DNA of 64,000 nt from Candidatus Bipolaricaulota bacterium (GTDB lineage: Bacteria > Bipolaricaulota > Bipolaricaulia > UBA7950 > UBA9294), in contig JANQGM010000005.1 of NCBI GenBank assembly GCA_028277345.1, forward strand, positions 62,001 to 126,000. Direction: 5' to 3'. Shown here piece by piece: positions 44,018-52,845 of the stretch. The notes below the pieces were generated by a model, which saw only the letters and a list, made by a program, of their open reading frames with translations, searched no databases and was not told the origin of the DNA. Positions within the stretch are counted from its first letter, which is position 1. Each line of letters opens with the position of its first letter. Both the position numbers and the translations under genes were made by a program.

Positions 44018-45379
44018 ATGTCACCCATGCGCCAAATCAAGCGTCTTTTGCCACGGAAAACGTCGCGGCTCACGGATGCCGTTTTCCGTGATCTTGTTCG
44101 AACTGCGTATCGCACTATCCCCTATTACCAGCGGACATGGACTCGTTCCGGCCTCAAACTTGCGGAGATTTCGAGCGTAAAGGACATTCATCGACTACCA
44201 CTGGTGACAAAAGATGACCTGCTTGCGAGAGGGCATTCGGATCGCCTTCACCAAGGTAAATCCGCGAAACGTCAAGTCTATCGGGTGACGAGCGGAATGA
44301 CAGGAGCCAATTTCATCATCTTCATGAGCAAGTTGGAACTGGCCTTTCGCCAGTTTTCGCTAGTCTACAGAATGTGGCATGACGCGGGATACCCCTATCC
44401 AATGACGCTTGTTCAAGCAGGATCATGGTTTCCCTTGGAGAGCAAAATCAGCCTCAACAGCCGCCGAATGCCGATCGGCCGAGTCATTCACATTTCGCGG
44501 CGGCAACCCATCGCCGAACAGATTCGTGCGCTCGATGTGGCAAATCCCACCGTGCTTACGGGCTGTCCGAGCATGTTGGAAATCCTTGTGCGCGCGCTCC
44601 AACAGACACCGGGAGTGACTATCCGTCCGAAGCTGGTCGTGACACGCGGCGAGGTTCTCCGTCCCTTCACTCGCACGCTCCTCAGCAAAACATTTGCTTG
44701 TCCGGTCACCAACTATTACAGCACAGAAGAGATCGGCCTCATCGCATGGCAGTGCCCGTCAACACCATCTGTCATGCACGTCAATCGCGACACGTGCCTG
44801 TTGGAGATTCTGGATGAAGGGGAGGAAGCATGCGCGCCGGGACAAGAAGGGGACGTTGTCGTGACGAACCTTTTCAACCATACGATGCCACTGCTTCGAT
44901 ATGTGTTGGGAGATCGTAGTGTTCTGCTCCCCGAGGCACCTTCGACATGTCATTGCCGTCCGGCGCTTCAATCCATTCGAGCGCCCTTTGGGCGATCGGA
45001 AGATTTCATTCAACTTTCTGATGGAACCCGGGTCTCTCCTCGGATCCTCGACGATCTCGTGCATGATGCAAGCGCAGCTCAAGGCATGGATCATCCGTTC
45101 TTCCAATCCGTTCGCGATTATCAAGTCATCCAAGAAAGCCCAACAAACTTGCGGATTCTCTATCTCACCGACCATGCTTTGCCTGATTTCGTGAGCGATC
45201 AATTCCAACTTGGGCTTCGCGTCGTTCATCCCGATCTTCGGTGTGAAGTCCAATCTGTTTCAGCGCTGATACCAGAGAAATCGGGTAAGCGAAAGCGCAT
45301 CATCTCCCACCTTGGAGCTGCCTGCTCCCCATCTATCGGAACGGGCGAAAAACAATCCGCATGCCTTGATGCAGAATAA
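44018..45379 (+). CDS. PaaK/CapK-like adenylate-forming ligase (copy 1)
   Basis: 453 aa. Phenylacetate-CoA-ligase fold: RTAYRTIPYYQRTW (29-42), P-loop-like VTSGMTGANF (replacing SSGTTG), YYSTEEIGLIAWQC, TNLFNHTMPLLRYVLGD, GRSEDFI and a C-terminal KSGKRKRI with the usual catalytic Lys. These enzymes activate a carboxylic acid as acyl-AMP, in capsule loci often with unknown acceptors. Monocistronic here, divergent from the Trm11-like gene. Two further paralogues lie at 54865 and 56217. Confidence 0.85.
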   Translation: MSPMRQIKRLLPRKTSRLTDAVFRDLVRTAYRTIPYYQRTWTRSGLKLAEISSVKDIHRLPLVTKDDLLARGHSDRLHQGKSAKRQVYRVTSGMTGANFIIFMSKLELAFRQFSLVYRMWHDAGYPYPMTLVQAGSWFPLESKISLNSRRMPIGRVIHISRRQPIAEQIRALDVANPTVLTGCPSMLEILVRALQQTPGVTIRPKLVVTRGEVLRPFTRTLLSKTFACPVTNYYSTEEIGLIAWQCPSTPSVMHVNRDTCLLEILDEGEEACAPGQEGDVVVTNLFNHTMPLLRYVLGDRSVLLPEAPSTCHCRPALQSIRAPFGRSEDFIQLSDGTRVSPRILDDLVHDASAAQGMDHPFFQSVRDYQVIQESPTNLRILYLTDHALPDFVSDQFQLGLRVVHPDLRCEVQSVSALIPEKSGKRKRIISHLGAACSPSIGTGEKQSACLDAE

Positions 45380-45534
45380 TGAACTAGATCCCCAAATCAG
45401 TCACCTGATTGAGCCAGCATCCCATCCCCAATCGCGTCGAAGGCGCCAGTAGAAGCCGTGTTAACCTCTAGTCAAATCGAGCCACTGAATCGAAGGCAAG
45501 CATCAACTTTCAAGATCTCGCGTATGCTGGCCAT

Positions 45535-46443
45535 ATGCCTATGAGAAAAATGCATCCCAGCGAACAGTCAACCCATGCTTCACTCGTTCGAAAGCTTCTC
45601 GCATCGCAGTTCCCACACTGGAGCGATCTGCCGATCGTGCCCGTCCCCTCTTTTGGAACGGATCATGCGCTCTATCGCATCGGAGACGATCTCGTTGTAC
45701 GGCTTCCTCGAATGGATTGGGCAGTGGGCCAAGGCCCCAAAGAATACCGTTGGTTGCCCAAACTCGCCCCGCTCCTCCCCTTACAGATACCCGAGCCCGT
45801 CGCTCTGGGAGAACCCGGACACGGATTCCCCTGGCCTTGGGCCATCCATCGTTGGATTGAGGGAGAGAATCGTTCGATCGATCAGCTGCCCAACCCCGAG
45901 CAAGTCTCCATGGAGTTAGCGACCTTCATTCGTGCCCTTCATCGGATTGATGCCACCGGCGGGCCGCTCCCCGAGAATCCGGCCTCATCACGCGGAATCC
46001 CCATCGCCCAACGAGACGCAGAAGTACGCACGTGCATCTCGCAGCTTTCGGACACCCTCGACGAGGCGGCGGCGTTGGCCGTTTGGAATGATGCCATCTC
46101 TGCTCCATCGTGGGAGGAGCAACTGGTTTGGATCCATGGAGATCTCCAAGCAGGAAATCTCCTGTTTCGAGATGACCAACTGATCGCCGTCATCGACTTC
46201 GGATCGTTGGCCGTCGGCGATCCCGCATGCGATATCATGGCCGCCTGGCTTTACCTTTCGGCGAAAACACGACCCCGCTTTCGCGAGACATTGCAGGTCG
46301 ACGAGGCGACATGGAGGAGAGCGCGAGGCTGGGCGCTCGCTGTCGCCGTTGTCGCTCTCCCTTACTATCGAGACTCCAACCCAACGCTCGCCGCGATCGC
46401 GTTGAGTACGTTGCAGGAACTGTTCTCAGACGCACCGGAATAG
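45535..46443 (+). CDS. Aminoglycoside-phosphotransferase (APH) family kinase
   Basis: 302 aa. Kinase-like fold: N-lobe VVRLPRMDWAVGQGPKEYRWLP, catalytic loop WIHGDLQAGNLLF with the Asp, and metal-binding VIDFGSLAVGDPACDIMAAW. Members phosphorylate small hydroxyl compounds, from antibiotics to sugars or homoserine-like metabolites. Whether this copy confers resistance cannot be told. Another APH relative is not seen in the window. Confidence 0.87.
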   Translation: MPMRKMHPSEQSTHASLVRKLLASQFPHWSDLPIVPVPSFGTDHALYRIGDDLVVRLPRMDWAVGQGPKEYRWLPKLAPLLPLQIPEPVALGEPGHGFPWPWAIHRWIEGENRSIDQLPNPEQVSMELATFIRALHRIDATGGPLPENPASSRGIPIAQRDAEVRTCISQLSDTLDEAAALAVWNDAISAPSWEEQLVWIHGDLQAGNLLFRDDQLIAVIDFGSLAVGDPACDIMAAWLYLSAKTRPRFRETLQVDEATWRRARGWALAVAVVALPYYRDSNPTLAAIALSTLQELFSDAPE

Positions 46444-46519
46444 CTATGCTCCCATTGAGCATTCCATTCGCGAAGCATCTCGGTTTCTTTTGCATGCGGG
46501 ATGATGATGGACTAATATC

Positions 46520-46533
46520 CATAACCCGTTATG
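46520..46533. promoter_or_regulatory. Palindrome CATAAC-CC-GTTATG, candidate MarR operator
   Basis: A perfect 14-bp inverted repeat (6-bp arms, 2-bp spacer), 14 bp before the MarR start, where an autorepressor would bind. The AT-rich arms and size fit MarR-family half-sites. Inference from position. Confidence 0.5.
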
Positions 46534-46547
46534 TTTTAGAAGGGCCG

Positions 46548-47057
46548 ATGATGACAAACGATTACTTGCGTGAGCTACGCTACCTTGGAGTCACCGCTCG
46601 ACTGAAGCGATTGAGCGATGCCCTCTCAACCAGCATCAAGGAGCTTTATCGCTCCCAAGGCTTCGACATCGAGCCCAGTTGGCATTTGGTCTTTCTCTAT
46701 GTGAAACGTCATCCGGAAACGGCCGTCACCCAACTCGCGGATGCCCTCAAGCTCTCCCAGCCCGCTATGACAAAGATGCTCGATCGCATGGCTAAACGGG
46801 GCTATCTTCGCATCCGCCAAGATGGCGCGGACGGTCGACGGCGCTGTATCAGCCTCTCCTCCCTTGCTCTTGCTCGTCTGCCGGAGTTCGAGCGTGTGTG
46901 GGGGGCAGGAGAAAACAGCATACGGGAACTTCTCGCGGAGTCGGATGCACTCCTCCAGGGGCTTGAGCAGATCGAAGACAAACTCCAGCACCAATCGTTC
47001 GCTCAACGTGTCACAGATCGCCTCGGCGATTGCAATCGTGAAAGGCAGGACGCATGA
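46548..47057 (+). CDS. MarR-family transcriptional regulator
   Basis: 169 aa from ATG 46548 (AGAAGGG upstream). Winged helix at about 45-115: TAVTQLADALKLSQPAMTKMLDRMAKRGYLRIRQDGADGRRRCISLS with the wing DGADGRRR. Long N- and C-terminal helices for dimerisation. It overlaps the next gene (ATGA), so it is coupled to a cysteine-synthase homologue and probably controls it through the palindrome upstream. Confidence 0.9.
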   Translation: MMTNDYLRELRYLGVTARLKRLSDALSTSIKELYRSQGFDIEPSWHLVFLYVKRHPETAVTQLADALKLSQPAMTKMLDRMAKRGYLRIRQDGADGRRRCISLSSLALARLPEFERVWGAGENSIRELLAESDALLQGLEQIEDKLQHQSFAQRVTDRLGDCNRERQDA

Positions 47058-47965
47058 CCCTGATTGGAAACACGCCGCTTGTCAGATTAACCCGCCTCCC
47101 CGGCGCGGACGCAGCAGACGTCTATGTGAAGGTTGAAGGCGCCAATCCGACGGGAAGCATGAAGGATCGCATGGCCCTCTCCATGATTGACGGCGCAGAG
47201 GATCGCGGCGAACTTCAACCCGGAGGACGCGTCGTCGAATACACCGGAGGAAGTACCGGAAGCTCGCTAGCCATGATCTGCGCCATGCGAGGCTATCGGG
47301 CTCATTTCGTTTCATCCGATGGATTCGCGGAAGAGAAGATACAGACGATGCGTGCCTTCGGCGCCACTGTCGAATTGATCCACGCCGAAGGCGGAATCCT
47401 GACGGCCGATGTCATCGACCGCATGATCGCACGCGCCAAGGAGCTCATCGACGAACCGGGAACCTTCTGGCCGGACCAGGTCAACAATCCTGACAACGTT
47501 CGCGGCTATCATCCCATGGGAGAAGAGATCCTGAGTGAACGGGGCGCGGAGATCGACGAGTTCGTGATGGCTGTGGGCGGAGGTGGCTGCATCTCCGGCA
47601 CTGCGGAAATCCTTAAAGGCGCTCTTCCCTCCGTCCGCGTTGTGGCCGTCGAACCCTACAATGTGCGCAACATCTCTGGAGGCGATACGAGCGGAAAGCA
47701 TCGTTTGGAAGGAATCGGACTGTCGTTTGTGCCGACCATTCTTCGGCGCGACCTGATCGATGACGTTGTTCCCGTTAAGGATGAAGACGCTTTCTGCACC
47801 GCGCGAAACCTTGCGCGCCAGGAAGGGATCTTTGGCGGGATTACTTCAGGCGCCAACGTTTGGGCAGCGCTGCGGCGAGCGCGAAAGCTTGGGCCTGGGA
47901 AGACGATCGTGACCGTGATCATCGATTCTGGGTTGCGCTATCTGAACGGCGACTTGTATTCCTGA
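47054..47965 (+). CDS. Cysteine synthase-family PLP enzyme (copy 2)
   Basis: 303 aa, standard length. IGNTPLVRL, PLP Lys37 in TGSMKDRMA, substrate loop YTGGSTGSSLA in place of TSGNTG (a Gly-Gly-Ser change at the carboxylate-binding loop), and the glycine-rich phosphate cup VGGGGCISGTA where GTGGT is usual. These changes suggest a substrate other than plain O-acetylserine, e.g. as in cystathionine- or diaminopropionate-forming relatives. Coupled to MarR upstream. It ends at LNGDLYS without the Cys-rich tail of copy 1. Confidence 0.85.
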   Translation: MTLIGNTPLVRLTRLPGADAADVYVKVEGANPTGSMKDRMALSMIDGAEDRGELQPGGRVVEYTGGSTGSSLAMICAMRGYRAHFVSSDGFAEEKIQTMRAFGATVELIHAEGGILTADVIDRMIARAKELIDEPGTFWPDQVNNPDNVRGYHPMGEEILSERGAEIDEFVMAVGGGGCISGTAEILKGALPSVRVVAVEPYNVRNISGGDTSGKHRLEGIGLSFVPTILRRDLIDDVVPVKDEDAFCTARNLARQEGIFGGITSGANVWAALRRARKLGPGKTIVTVIIDSGLRYLNGDLYS

Positions 47966-48045
47966 GTATCGAGCACACGCGCACAAACAAATGGGCATGG
48001 CAGGCGACCGCATTGAACGATCACAAAATAGAGAGGGAGAATGGC

Positions 48046-48822
48046 ATGACGTCTCAAGGTCTTGTTGACGAGCTACGACGCTGCTTTGAACCCCTGGAGT
48101 TGGAGTCCTTCGACGGTGAGTTCGGCTTCACCGACCGCTGTACGTCAAGCATCACACGCGTCGGCTATGCAACAAATCTTTCGCCGGCCGTCGTTCGAGA
48201 GGCTGCTAGACAAGATTTACATGCTCTCATCACTCATCATGATGCCTGGGATTTCCTCTATGAATCACGAGCGAAGACCTACAGCGCATTGGATAAACAT
48301 GGGATCAGCCATTGCTTCGTTCATGCGCCCCTGGATGCCGCGCCGTTTGGCACAGCGGCGACGCTAGCCGCACGCCTTTCTCTCCACGTGGAAGGCGAGT
48401 TCGCGGCGTATCAGGGACTGCCGTGCGGCCGCATCTGTACACCGGCATCTCCGGCTTCATTTCAAGACCTCGTATCACGATTCTCTCGCACAACCGGAGC
48501 AGGAATCCGTGTTTGGAAGAATCACTCTTGGCCCATTCAACGGCTCGGCATCACAACAGGAGGCGGCAGCTTGACGGATTTGGTGAACGAAGCTTCGACG
48601 CACGGGTGCGACACCTACATCACCGGAGAATCCAATCTCTACACCGTTCAGTACGCGTTGGATCGAGGTCTCAATCTCCTTATCGGGACACATACACATC
48701 CCGAATTCCCGGGGGTCGAACAGCTGTGCTCCATACTCCAATCCTCTCTTGATGCCGTATTCATCCCGATTCGTGAGCCCGACATCGAATCAGGAGTTCT
48801 CATCCAACCTGATTCGCATTGA
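48046..48822 (+). CDS. NIF3/DUF34-like dinuclear metal protein
   Basis: 258 aa from ATG 48046 behind GAGAGGGAG. NIF3 metal motifs: ALITHHDAWDF (early His-His), FVHAPLDAAPFG (Asp/His loop), and C-terminal LLIGTHTHPEFPGVEQLCSIL (His and Glu). The family's function is debated (GTP cyclohydrolase-like, metal insertion). Same direction as the MarR/cysteine-synthase pair with an 80-bp gap, so possibly the same transcript. Confidence 0.85.
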   Translation: MTSQGLVDELRRCFEPLELESFDGEFGFTDRCTSSITRVGYATNLSPAVVREAARQDLHALITHHDAWDFLYESRAKTYSALDKHGISHCFVHAPLDAAPFGTAATLAARLSLHVEGEFAAYQGLPCGRICTPASPASFQDLVSRFSRTTGAGIRVWKNHSWPIQRLGITTGGGSLTDLVNEASTHGCDTYITGESNLYTVQYALDRGLNLLIGTHTHPEFPGVEQLCSILQSSLDAVFIPIREPDIESGVLIQPDSH

Positions 48823-49041
48823 CCGGCGCACTTTTCTTCCCCTTTCGCGTCTGCTCTCGTCGCTGCACGAAGGAGATGGTTTCGTTGGAGGAGACTCGGA
48901 TTGCACGATGGCGATATGGATCGCCCTGATGCTGAACTACGTGTTGGGAGACATGATTCGCAACTTTGCCGGCGATCTGCACCGAGATCGGTCTCTTCGC
49001 CCTTCGAACAAGGCGGAGCTTATCCTTCTATGACGTGCACG

Positions 49042-49272
49042 CTATGGCCCGCGCATATCCACGTCATAGGCAAAAACAGCCTCCAAGGGGACACCGAATA
49101 CCTCGGCGATCTGAAAGGCCATTTCCAGGGATGGAGAATACCTCCCCTGTTCAATGGCAATCACGGTTTGTCGCGTCACCCCGATCCGTTCCGCCAGTTC
49201 AGCCTGCGTCATCTCATCATTCTCGAACCTCAGTCTCCGAATCCGGTTCGTCACGCGAGTTGACTTTACCAC
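49042..49272 (-). CDS. Small XRE-family (YozG-like) HTH regulator
   Basis: 76 aa from GTG 49272 with AAGGAG 7 bases upstream; the start overlaps the stop of the membrane gene in the string GTGGTAA. Nearly the whole protein is one helix-turn-helix: NRIRRLRFENDEMTQAELAERIGVTRQTVIAIEQGRYSPSLEMAFQIAEVFGVPLEAVF. Such tiny regulators commonly sit behind a small membrane protein and repress their own operon. The 37-bp palindrome at 49730 is the likely target. Confidence 0.9.
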   Translation of the reverse strand: MVKSTRVTNRIRRLRFENDEMTQAELAERIGVTRQTVIAIEQGRYSPSLEMAFQIAEVFGVPLEAVFAYDVDMRGP

Positions 49273-49706
49273 TTGGGAACTCCTTGCCGATAGGCGACGA
49301 TTTTCGCGGTTGATCCAAGGAGGCTCGCTGCAAAGCAGCTCAAATAGAGCGCGTTCGCGATCCAGAAGTGGGCTACCTCGACCATACACAGAACCAATCC
49401 GCTCAGGATTCCAATACACATAAACGATTGCCCAATGTAATCGCCGAATCGTCCGATCTCGCGATCGCGAACGTCCTTCTTCTCGCACTCTCCCGGCGAA
49501 ATCGCGGCAAGAAGGATGGAACCCAGAATCATCGCCGCGATAGTTCCGGCGATGGTCCAGATCAGGGGGCCGATATAGGCGACCTCTTGCAACGCGATGC
49601 CCCTCGCCCTGCGAAGGAGCACAATCAGATAGGTGATATAGGCGATGGAGGAAACGAAGCCGTACAACCAGGTTGTTTTTTCCTCAAACGTTGTGTCTGA
49701 AAACAT
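49266..49706 (-). CDS. Four-helix membrane protein paired with XRE regulator
   Basis: 146 aa. Four hydrophobic segments (LYGFVSSIAYITYLIVLL, IGPLIWTIAGTIAAMILGSILLAA, SFMCIGILSGLVLCMVEV, IANALYLSCFAASLLG) with a charged loop ECEKKDVRDREIGRFGDYIG between helices 2 and 3. This resembles the DUF2178-like partner proteins of YozG regulators. First gene of a two-gene operon whose promoter overlaps the symmetric operator. Confidence 0.75.
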   Translation of the reverse strand: MFSDTTFEEKTTWLYGFVSSIAYITYLIVLLRRARGIALQEVAYIGPLIWTIAGTIAAMILGSILLAAISPGECEKKDVRDREIGRFGDYIGQSFMCIGILSGLVLCMVEVAHFWIANALYLSCFAASLLGSTAKIVAYRQGVPKW

Positions 49707-49729
49707 GGTGCTTCACCTCGGGCGGTAAT

Positions 49730-49766
49730 GTAAATCATTCTTGACAATATGTCAAGGATGATTTAC
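49730..49766. promoter_or_regulatory. Symmetric operator with divergent promoters
   Basis: GTAAATCATTCTTGAC (49730-49745), spacer AATAT, GTCAAGGATGATTTAC (49751-49766): 16-bp arms with a single mismatch. Both arms carry TTGACA -35 elements: rightward TTGACA 49741-49746 with TACTAT 17 bp later (49764-49769); leftward the mirror TTGACA with TACATT at the same spacing. One dimer or tetramer here would shut off both the membrane/XRE operon and the methyltransferase gene. Confidence 0.8.
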
Positions 49767-49816
49767 TATCGCCCACAACACGCCACTCGAAACACGTGCT
49801 CAGAAGGAGAACCGCC

Positions 49817-50410
49817 TTGAATCAACCCAGGAATCAACTGCTTCCCACGCTGGATTCAACTCAACAGCGACTGCTGGATGAGTTATCAGCCATAGGCGTT
49901 CGAGCGAAGACCATTCTTGAGATCGGATGCGGCGCTGGAGGGTTACATCCTTATTTGCTCGATCGGGAAGCCTCCCATGTCGTTGGCATTGACTTGATCC
50001 CCGAGCAAATCAACAAGGCCCGATCGAGGGCAGCGGCATTGGGGATTGCCGATCGGACGACATACATCGAGGGCGATTATTTGACGCTGGCGTCCCAGAT
50101 CACATCCGCAGATATCGTCATTCTTGACAAGGTCATTCACTGTACGCATGCCCCCGAATCCTTGATCCAGCAATCGACGGCCCATTCCGTTTCGATCTAT
50201 GCAGTCACCTTCCCCGTCCAGCGTTTGCTTCTGAAACTATCGATCAAACTGCTCAGCCCCTTGCTCCGCTTCATGTTCCCCTTTCGGATTACATACACTC
50301 GCCCGGAGACGATTCGATCTTGGATCGTTCAGCGGGGGTTCGAGCCCATTCATCGCGAGGAGATGGGGATGTGGAACATCGAAATCTATCGAAACACGAG
50401 GTCACTATAG
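49817..50410 (+). CDS. Class I SAM-dependent methyltransferase
   Basis: 197 aa from TTG 49817, preferred because AAGGAG lies 7 bases upstream; GTG 49796 is the alternative. Motif I ILEIGCGAGGLHPYLL (about 37-52), motif II VVGIDLIPEQI, motif IV DIVILDKVIHC. After the SAM domain comes a hydrophobic stretch LLLKLSIKLLSPLLRFMFPF (about 140-160), suggesting membrane contact or a lipid-like substrate. It is divergent from the XRE operon and shares its operator. Confidence 0.82.
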   Translation: MNQPRNQLLPTLDSTQQRLLDELSAIGVRAKTILEIGCGAGGLHPYLLDREASHVVGIDLIPEQINKARSRAAALGIADRTTYIEGDYLTLASQITSADIVILDKVIHCTHAPESLIQQSTAHSVSIYAVTFPVQRLLLKLSIKLLSPLLRFMFPFRITYTRPETIRSWIVQRGFEPIHREEMGMWNIEIYRNTRSL

Positions 50411-50515
50411 ACGTGGAATCGTAGCCTGCGATTTCGGAATGCCCCACGCATTCTGCAGGATGATCGCGAGGCTAGAGAGAGATACTTCACCCAAGCTCAA
50501 GCCTTGGAGGCAGTC

Positions 50516-50692
50516 ATGGCAAAACGAGAGATGGACTTTGAACGTGGAGGATTGATCATTGGCGGCGGAACGCTGATCGGACTGGGGGTGGGATTCACGC
50601 TACTCAGTCGATCTCCGTTGCTGTTTGTCGCTTCGATCTTGATCGGTGTGGGCGTGGGGCTCGTTGTCGCGGCCATCCTTGGCAATCGGTAG
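50516..50692 (+). CDS. Small two-helix membrane protein
   Basis: 58 aa from ATG 50516 behind GGAGG. Two glycine-rich hydrophobic helices: GGLIIGGGTLIGLGVGFTLL and LLFVASILIGVGVGLVVAAIL. No family recognised. It is 15 bp before the first MDR gene and probably co-transcribed. Confidence 0.65.
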   Translation: MAKREMDFERGGLIIGGGTLIGLGVGFTLLSRSPLLFVASILIGVGVGLVVAAILGNR

Positions 50693-50707
50693 AGAAGGAT
50701 GAGCACC

Positions 50708-51724
50708 ATGAATCGACGGCATCATCGAATCGTCGCCACACGGATTGGCGGCCACGAGGTTCTGACGTGGCGCGAGGAGCCCCTTCCCGTACCCGAAGAC
50801 CGTGAGGTCCGCCTCCACGTTCTGGCCGCTGGAGTTTCTGCCTATGACATCATGATTCGCAGTTCGAAGCTGCTACCGCCGAAACCTCCCTTCACTCCCG
50901 GCGTCGATGTCGTTGGCACGGTGGATGCACTTGGAGAGCATGTGAACGGCCTTGAGAGTGGTCAACCCGTCGCGGCACTCCTTGGCGGAGATGGAGGCTA
51001 CGCTGAATATGTCTGCGTGCCCGCAAAGTCGGCCGTACCCGTTCCGCGGCAGTTGGATCCGGCAGAGGTCGTCTGCCTTGTTGCCAACTATTTGACGGCG
51101 CATCGCGTGCTTCACGCGGATGCAAAGATTCAACGCGGCGAGAAGATCCTAGTACAAGGGGCTGCCGGAGGTGTCGGAAGCGCCATTCTTCAGCTAGGCA
51201 AACTTGAAGAACTGGATATGTTCGGCACGGCATCCCCACATCATCATGAGCTCGTCCAATCGCTCGGTGCGACGCCGATCGATTACAAGACCGAGGACGT
51301 CCTCGCACGCGTTTGTGAGCTCTCAGGTGGAGGCGTCAACGCAGCCTTCGATCATATCGGAGGATTCCGTCAGCTTCGCCAATCCTATCGTGCGCTATGC
51401 AAGGGCGGGCGGCTCGTTTGGTATGGCGTTGCCGCATCCAAATACCACGGAACTCGGATCATCCCGCTGAGTATCATGACCATGCTGTTGCTAAAGATCC
51501 TTCCGGACAGAAAAAAAGCACGCGCACTGTTTTCGGCGGACTCGAAAGGCTATGCGCAGCAGGTGCTGCCTGAACTTCTCGGCCTTCTCGCCGCAGGGAA
51601 ACTTGAGCCCATCATCGCGGAGCGAATTCCATTGAATGAGGCGCGTCGCGCACACGAGTGCATCGAACGTGGGGGCTATGCGGGCAAGTATGTCCTTGTT
51701 TCCGACGCCTATGGCGGCGAATGA
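50708..51724 (+). CDS. Zinc-independent MDR oxidoreductase (quinone reductase/VAT-1-like)
   Basis: 338 aa from ATG 50708 (AGAAGG at 9 bases; ATG 50699 possible). GroES-like N-domain with PGVDVVGTVDALGEHVNGLESGQPVAALL and the Rossmann NADPH motif QGAAGGVGSAILQLGK. No structural or catalytic zinc cysteines. Likely reduces quinones or enones with NADPH. It overlaps the next MDR gene (ATGA). Confidence 0.88.
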   Translation: MNRRHHRIVATRIGGHEVLTWREEPLPVPEDREVRLHVLAAGVSAYDIMIRSSKLLPPKPPFTPGVDVVGTVDALGEHVNGLESGQPVAALLGGDGGYAEYVCVPAKSAVPVPRQLDPAEVVCLVANYLTAHRVLHADAKIQRGEKILVQGAAGGVGSAILQLGKLEELDMFGTASPHHHELVQSLGATPIDYKTEDVLARVCELSGGGVNAAFDHIGGFRQLRQSYRALCKGGRLVWYGVAASKYHGTRIIPLSIMTMLLLKILPDRKKARALFSADSKGYAQQVLPELLGLLAAGKLEPIIAERIPLNEARRAHECIERGGYAGKYVLVSDAYGGE

Positions 51725-52710
51725 CCATGAGAGCGGTTGTGTACAGACGCTATGGAGACTTCGACGTCCTACACATCGAAGATGTACCTGTCCCCACACC
51801 AGCTGACAATGAGGTTCGCATCCGCATTCACACATCAACGGTGACAACGGCAAGTCTCGCGAGCATCTCAGGCAAGCCCTTCATCGCGAGGTTGGCCTCA
51901 CCGAACCTGGGACTCGCTCGCCCAAAGGATCAGATTCTTGGCGTTGAGCTCGCCGGGGTTGTTCATGAGGTCGGGCATGGGGTCACTGCTTTCGAGGTCG
52001 GAGATCGCGTCTTTGCTGAACCGGAAACCGGAGCCTTCGCTGATTTCATCTGCATGCCGGAAGATGGACTGATCGCTCATATGCCGGATCTCGCCACGTT
52101 CGAGGAGGCCGCAGCCGCATGCGATGGCGTTCTTACCGCTCTCCCTTTCCTGCGCGATATCGGTCAGATCCAACCCGGCCAGCGCGTTTTGATCAACGGC
52201 GCCTCATCCAGTATCGGAACGTTTGCCATCCAACTGGCGAAGCACTTCGGCGCAAAGGTTACCGGCGTTTCCAGTACGGGGAATCTCGATCTGATCAGGT
52301 CTTTGGGGGCAGATCATGCGATCGACTACACCAAGGACGATTTCACTCGAGGCCGGCACGTGTACGACACCATCTTCGATGTGGTCGCGAAGAGCTCGTT
52401 CGCTCAATGCAAACGGGTCCTGACCGAATTCGGAATCTACATGACGACGTTTCCGACACTGGGCGCCTTGTTTCCACGTATGGGCAAGAAGCAAGCGAAA
52501 TTCCTGGCAAGTGGATTGCGTCCCCTCGCCGATCGACGTCGCGATCTTCGTTTTCTCAAACTGCTCATGGAATCGGGGCAACTGAGGAGCATCATCGACA
52601 GGGAATACCCGCTTGAGCAGATCGTGGAGGCCCATCGGTACGTGGCCAGAGGCCACAAGGTAGGCAATGTCGTCATTCGGATCGCTCAAGAGGATGTTCC
52701 GAGTGGGTAA
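51721..52710 (+). CDS. NAD(P)-dependent MDR oxidoreductase (second of three)
   Basis: 329 aa from ATG 51721, overlapping the previous stop. ILGVELAGVVHEVGHGVTAFEVGDRVFAE and nucleotide motif LINGASSSIGTFAIQLAKHFGAKVTGVSSTGN; GADHAIDYTKDDF is typical of the quinone-oxidoreductase-like clade. Residues PFIARLASPNLGLARPKDQ form the membrane- or substrate-facing loop of this subgroup. Zinc-free. About 130 bp separate it from the third copy. Confidence 0.88.
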   Translation: MTMRAVVYRRYGDFDVLHIEDVPVPTPADNEVRIRIHTSTVTTASLASISGKPFIARLASPNLGLARPKDQILGVELAGVVHEVGHGVTAFEVGDRVFAEPETGAFADFICMPEDGLIAHMPDLATFEEAAAACDGVLTALPFLRDIGQIQPGQRVLINGASSSIGTFAIQLAKHFGAKVTGVSSTGNLDLIRSLGADHAIDYTKDDFTRGRHVYDTIFDVVAKSSFAQCKRVLTEFGIYMTTFPTLGALFPRMGKKQAKFLASGLRPLADRRRDLRFLKLLMESGQLRSIIDREYPLEQIVEAHRYVARGHKVGNVVIRIAQEDVPSG

Positions 52711-52845
52711 CCTCAAACGGAACCAAGGCGCACAATCGGGAGGTCTCCTAAGGGGTGCTCAACGATCCGAAGGACTTCGACTCCGTTCCAGATAACACAA
52801 GAAAGCCGATGTCCACGATCGGACAAGGCCGAAGAAAGAGGAACG

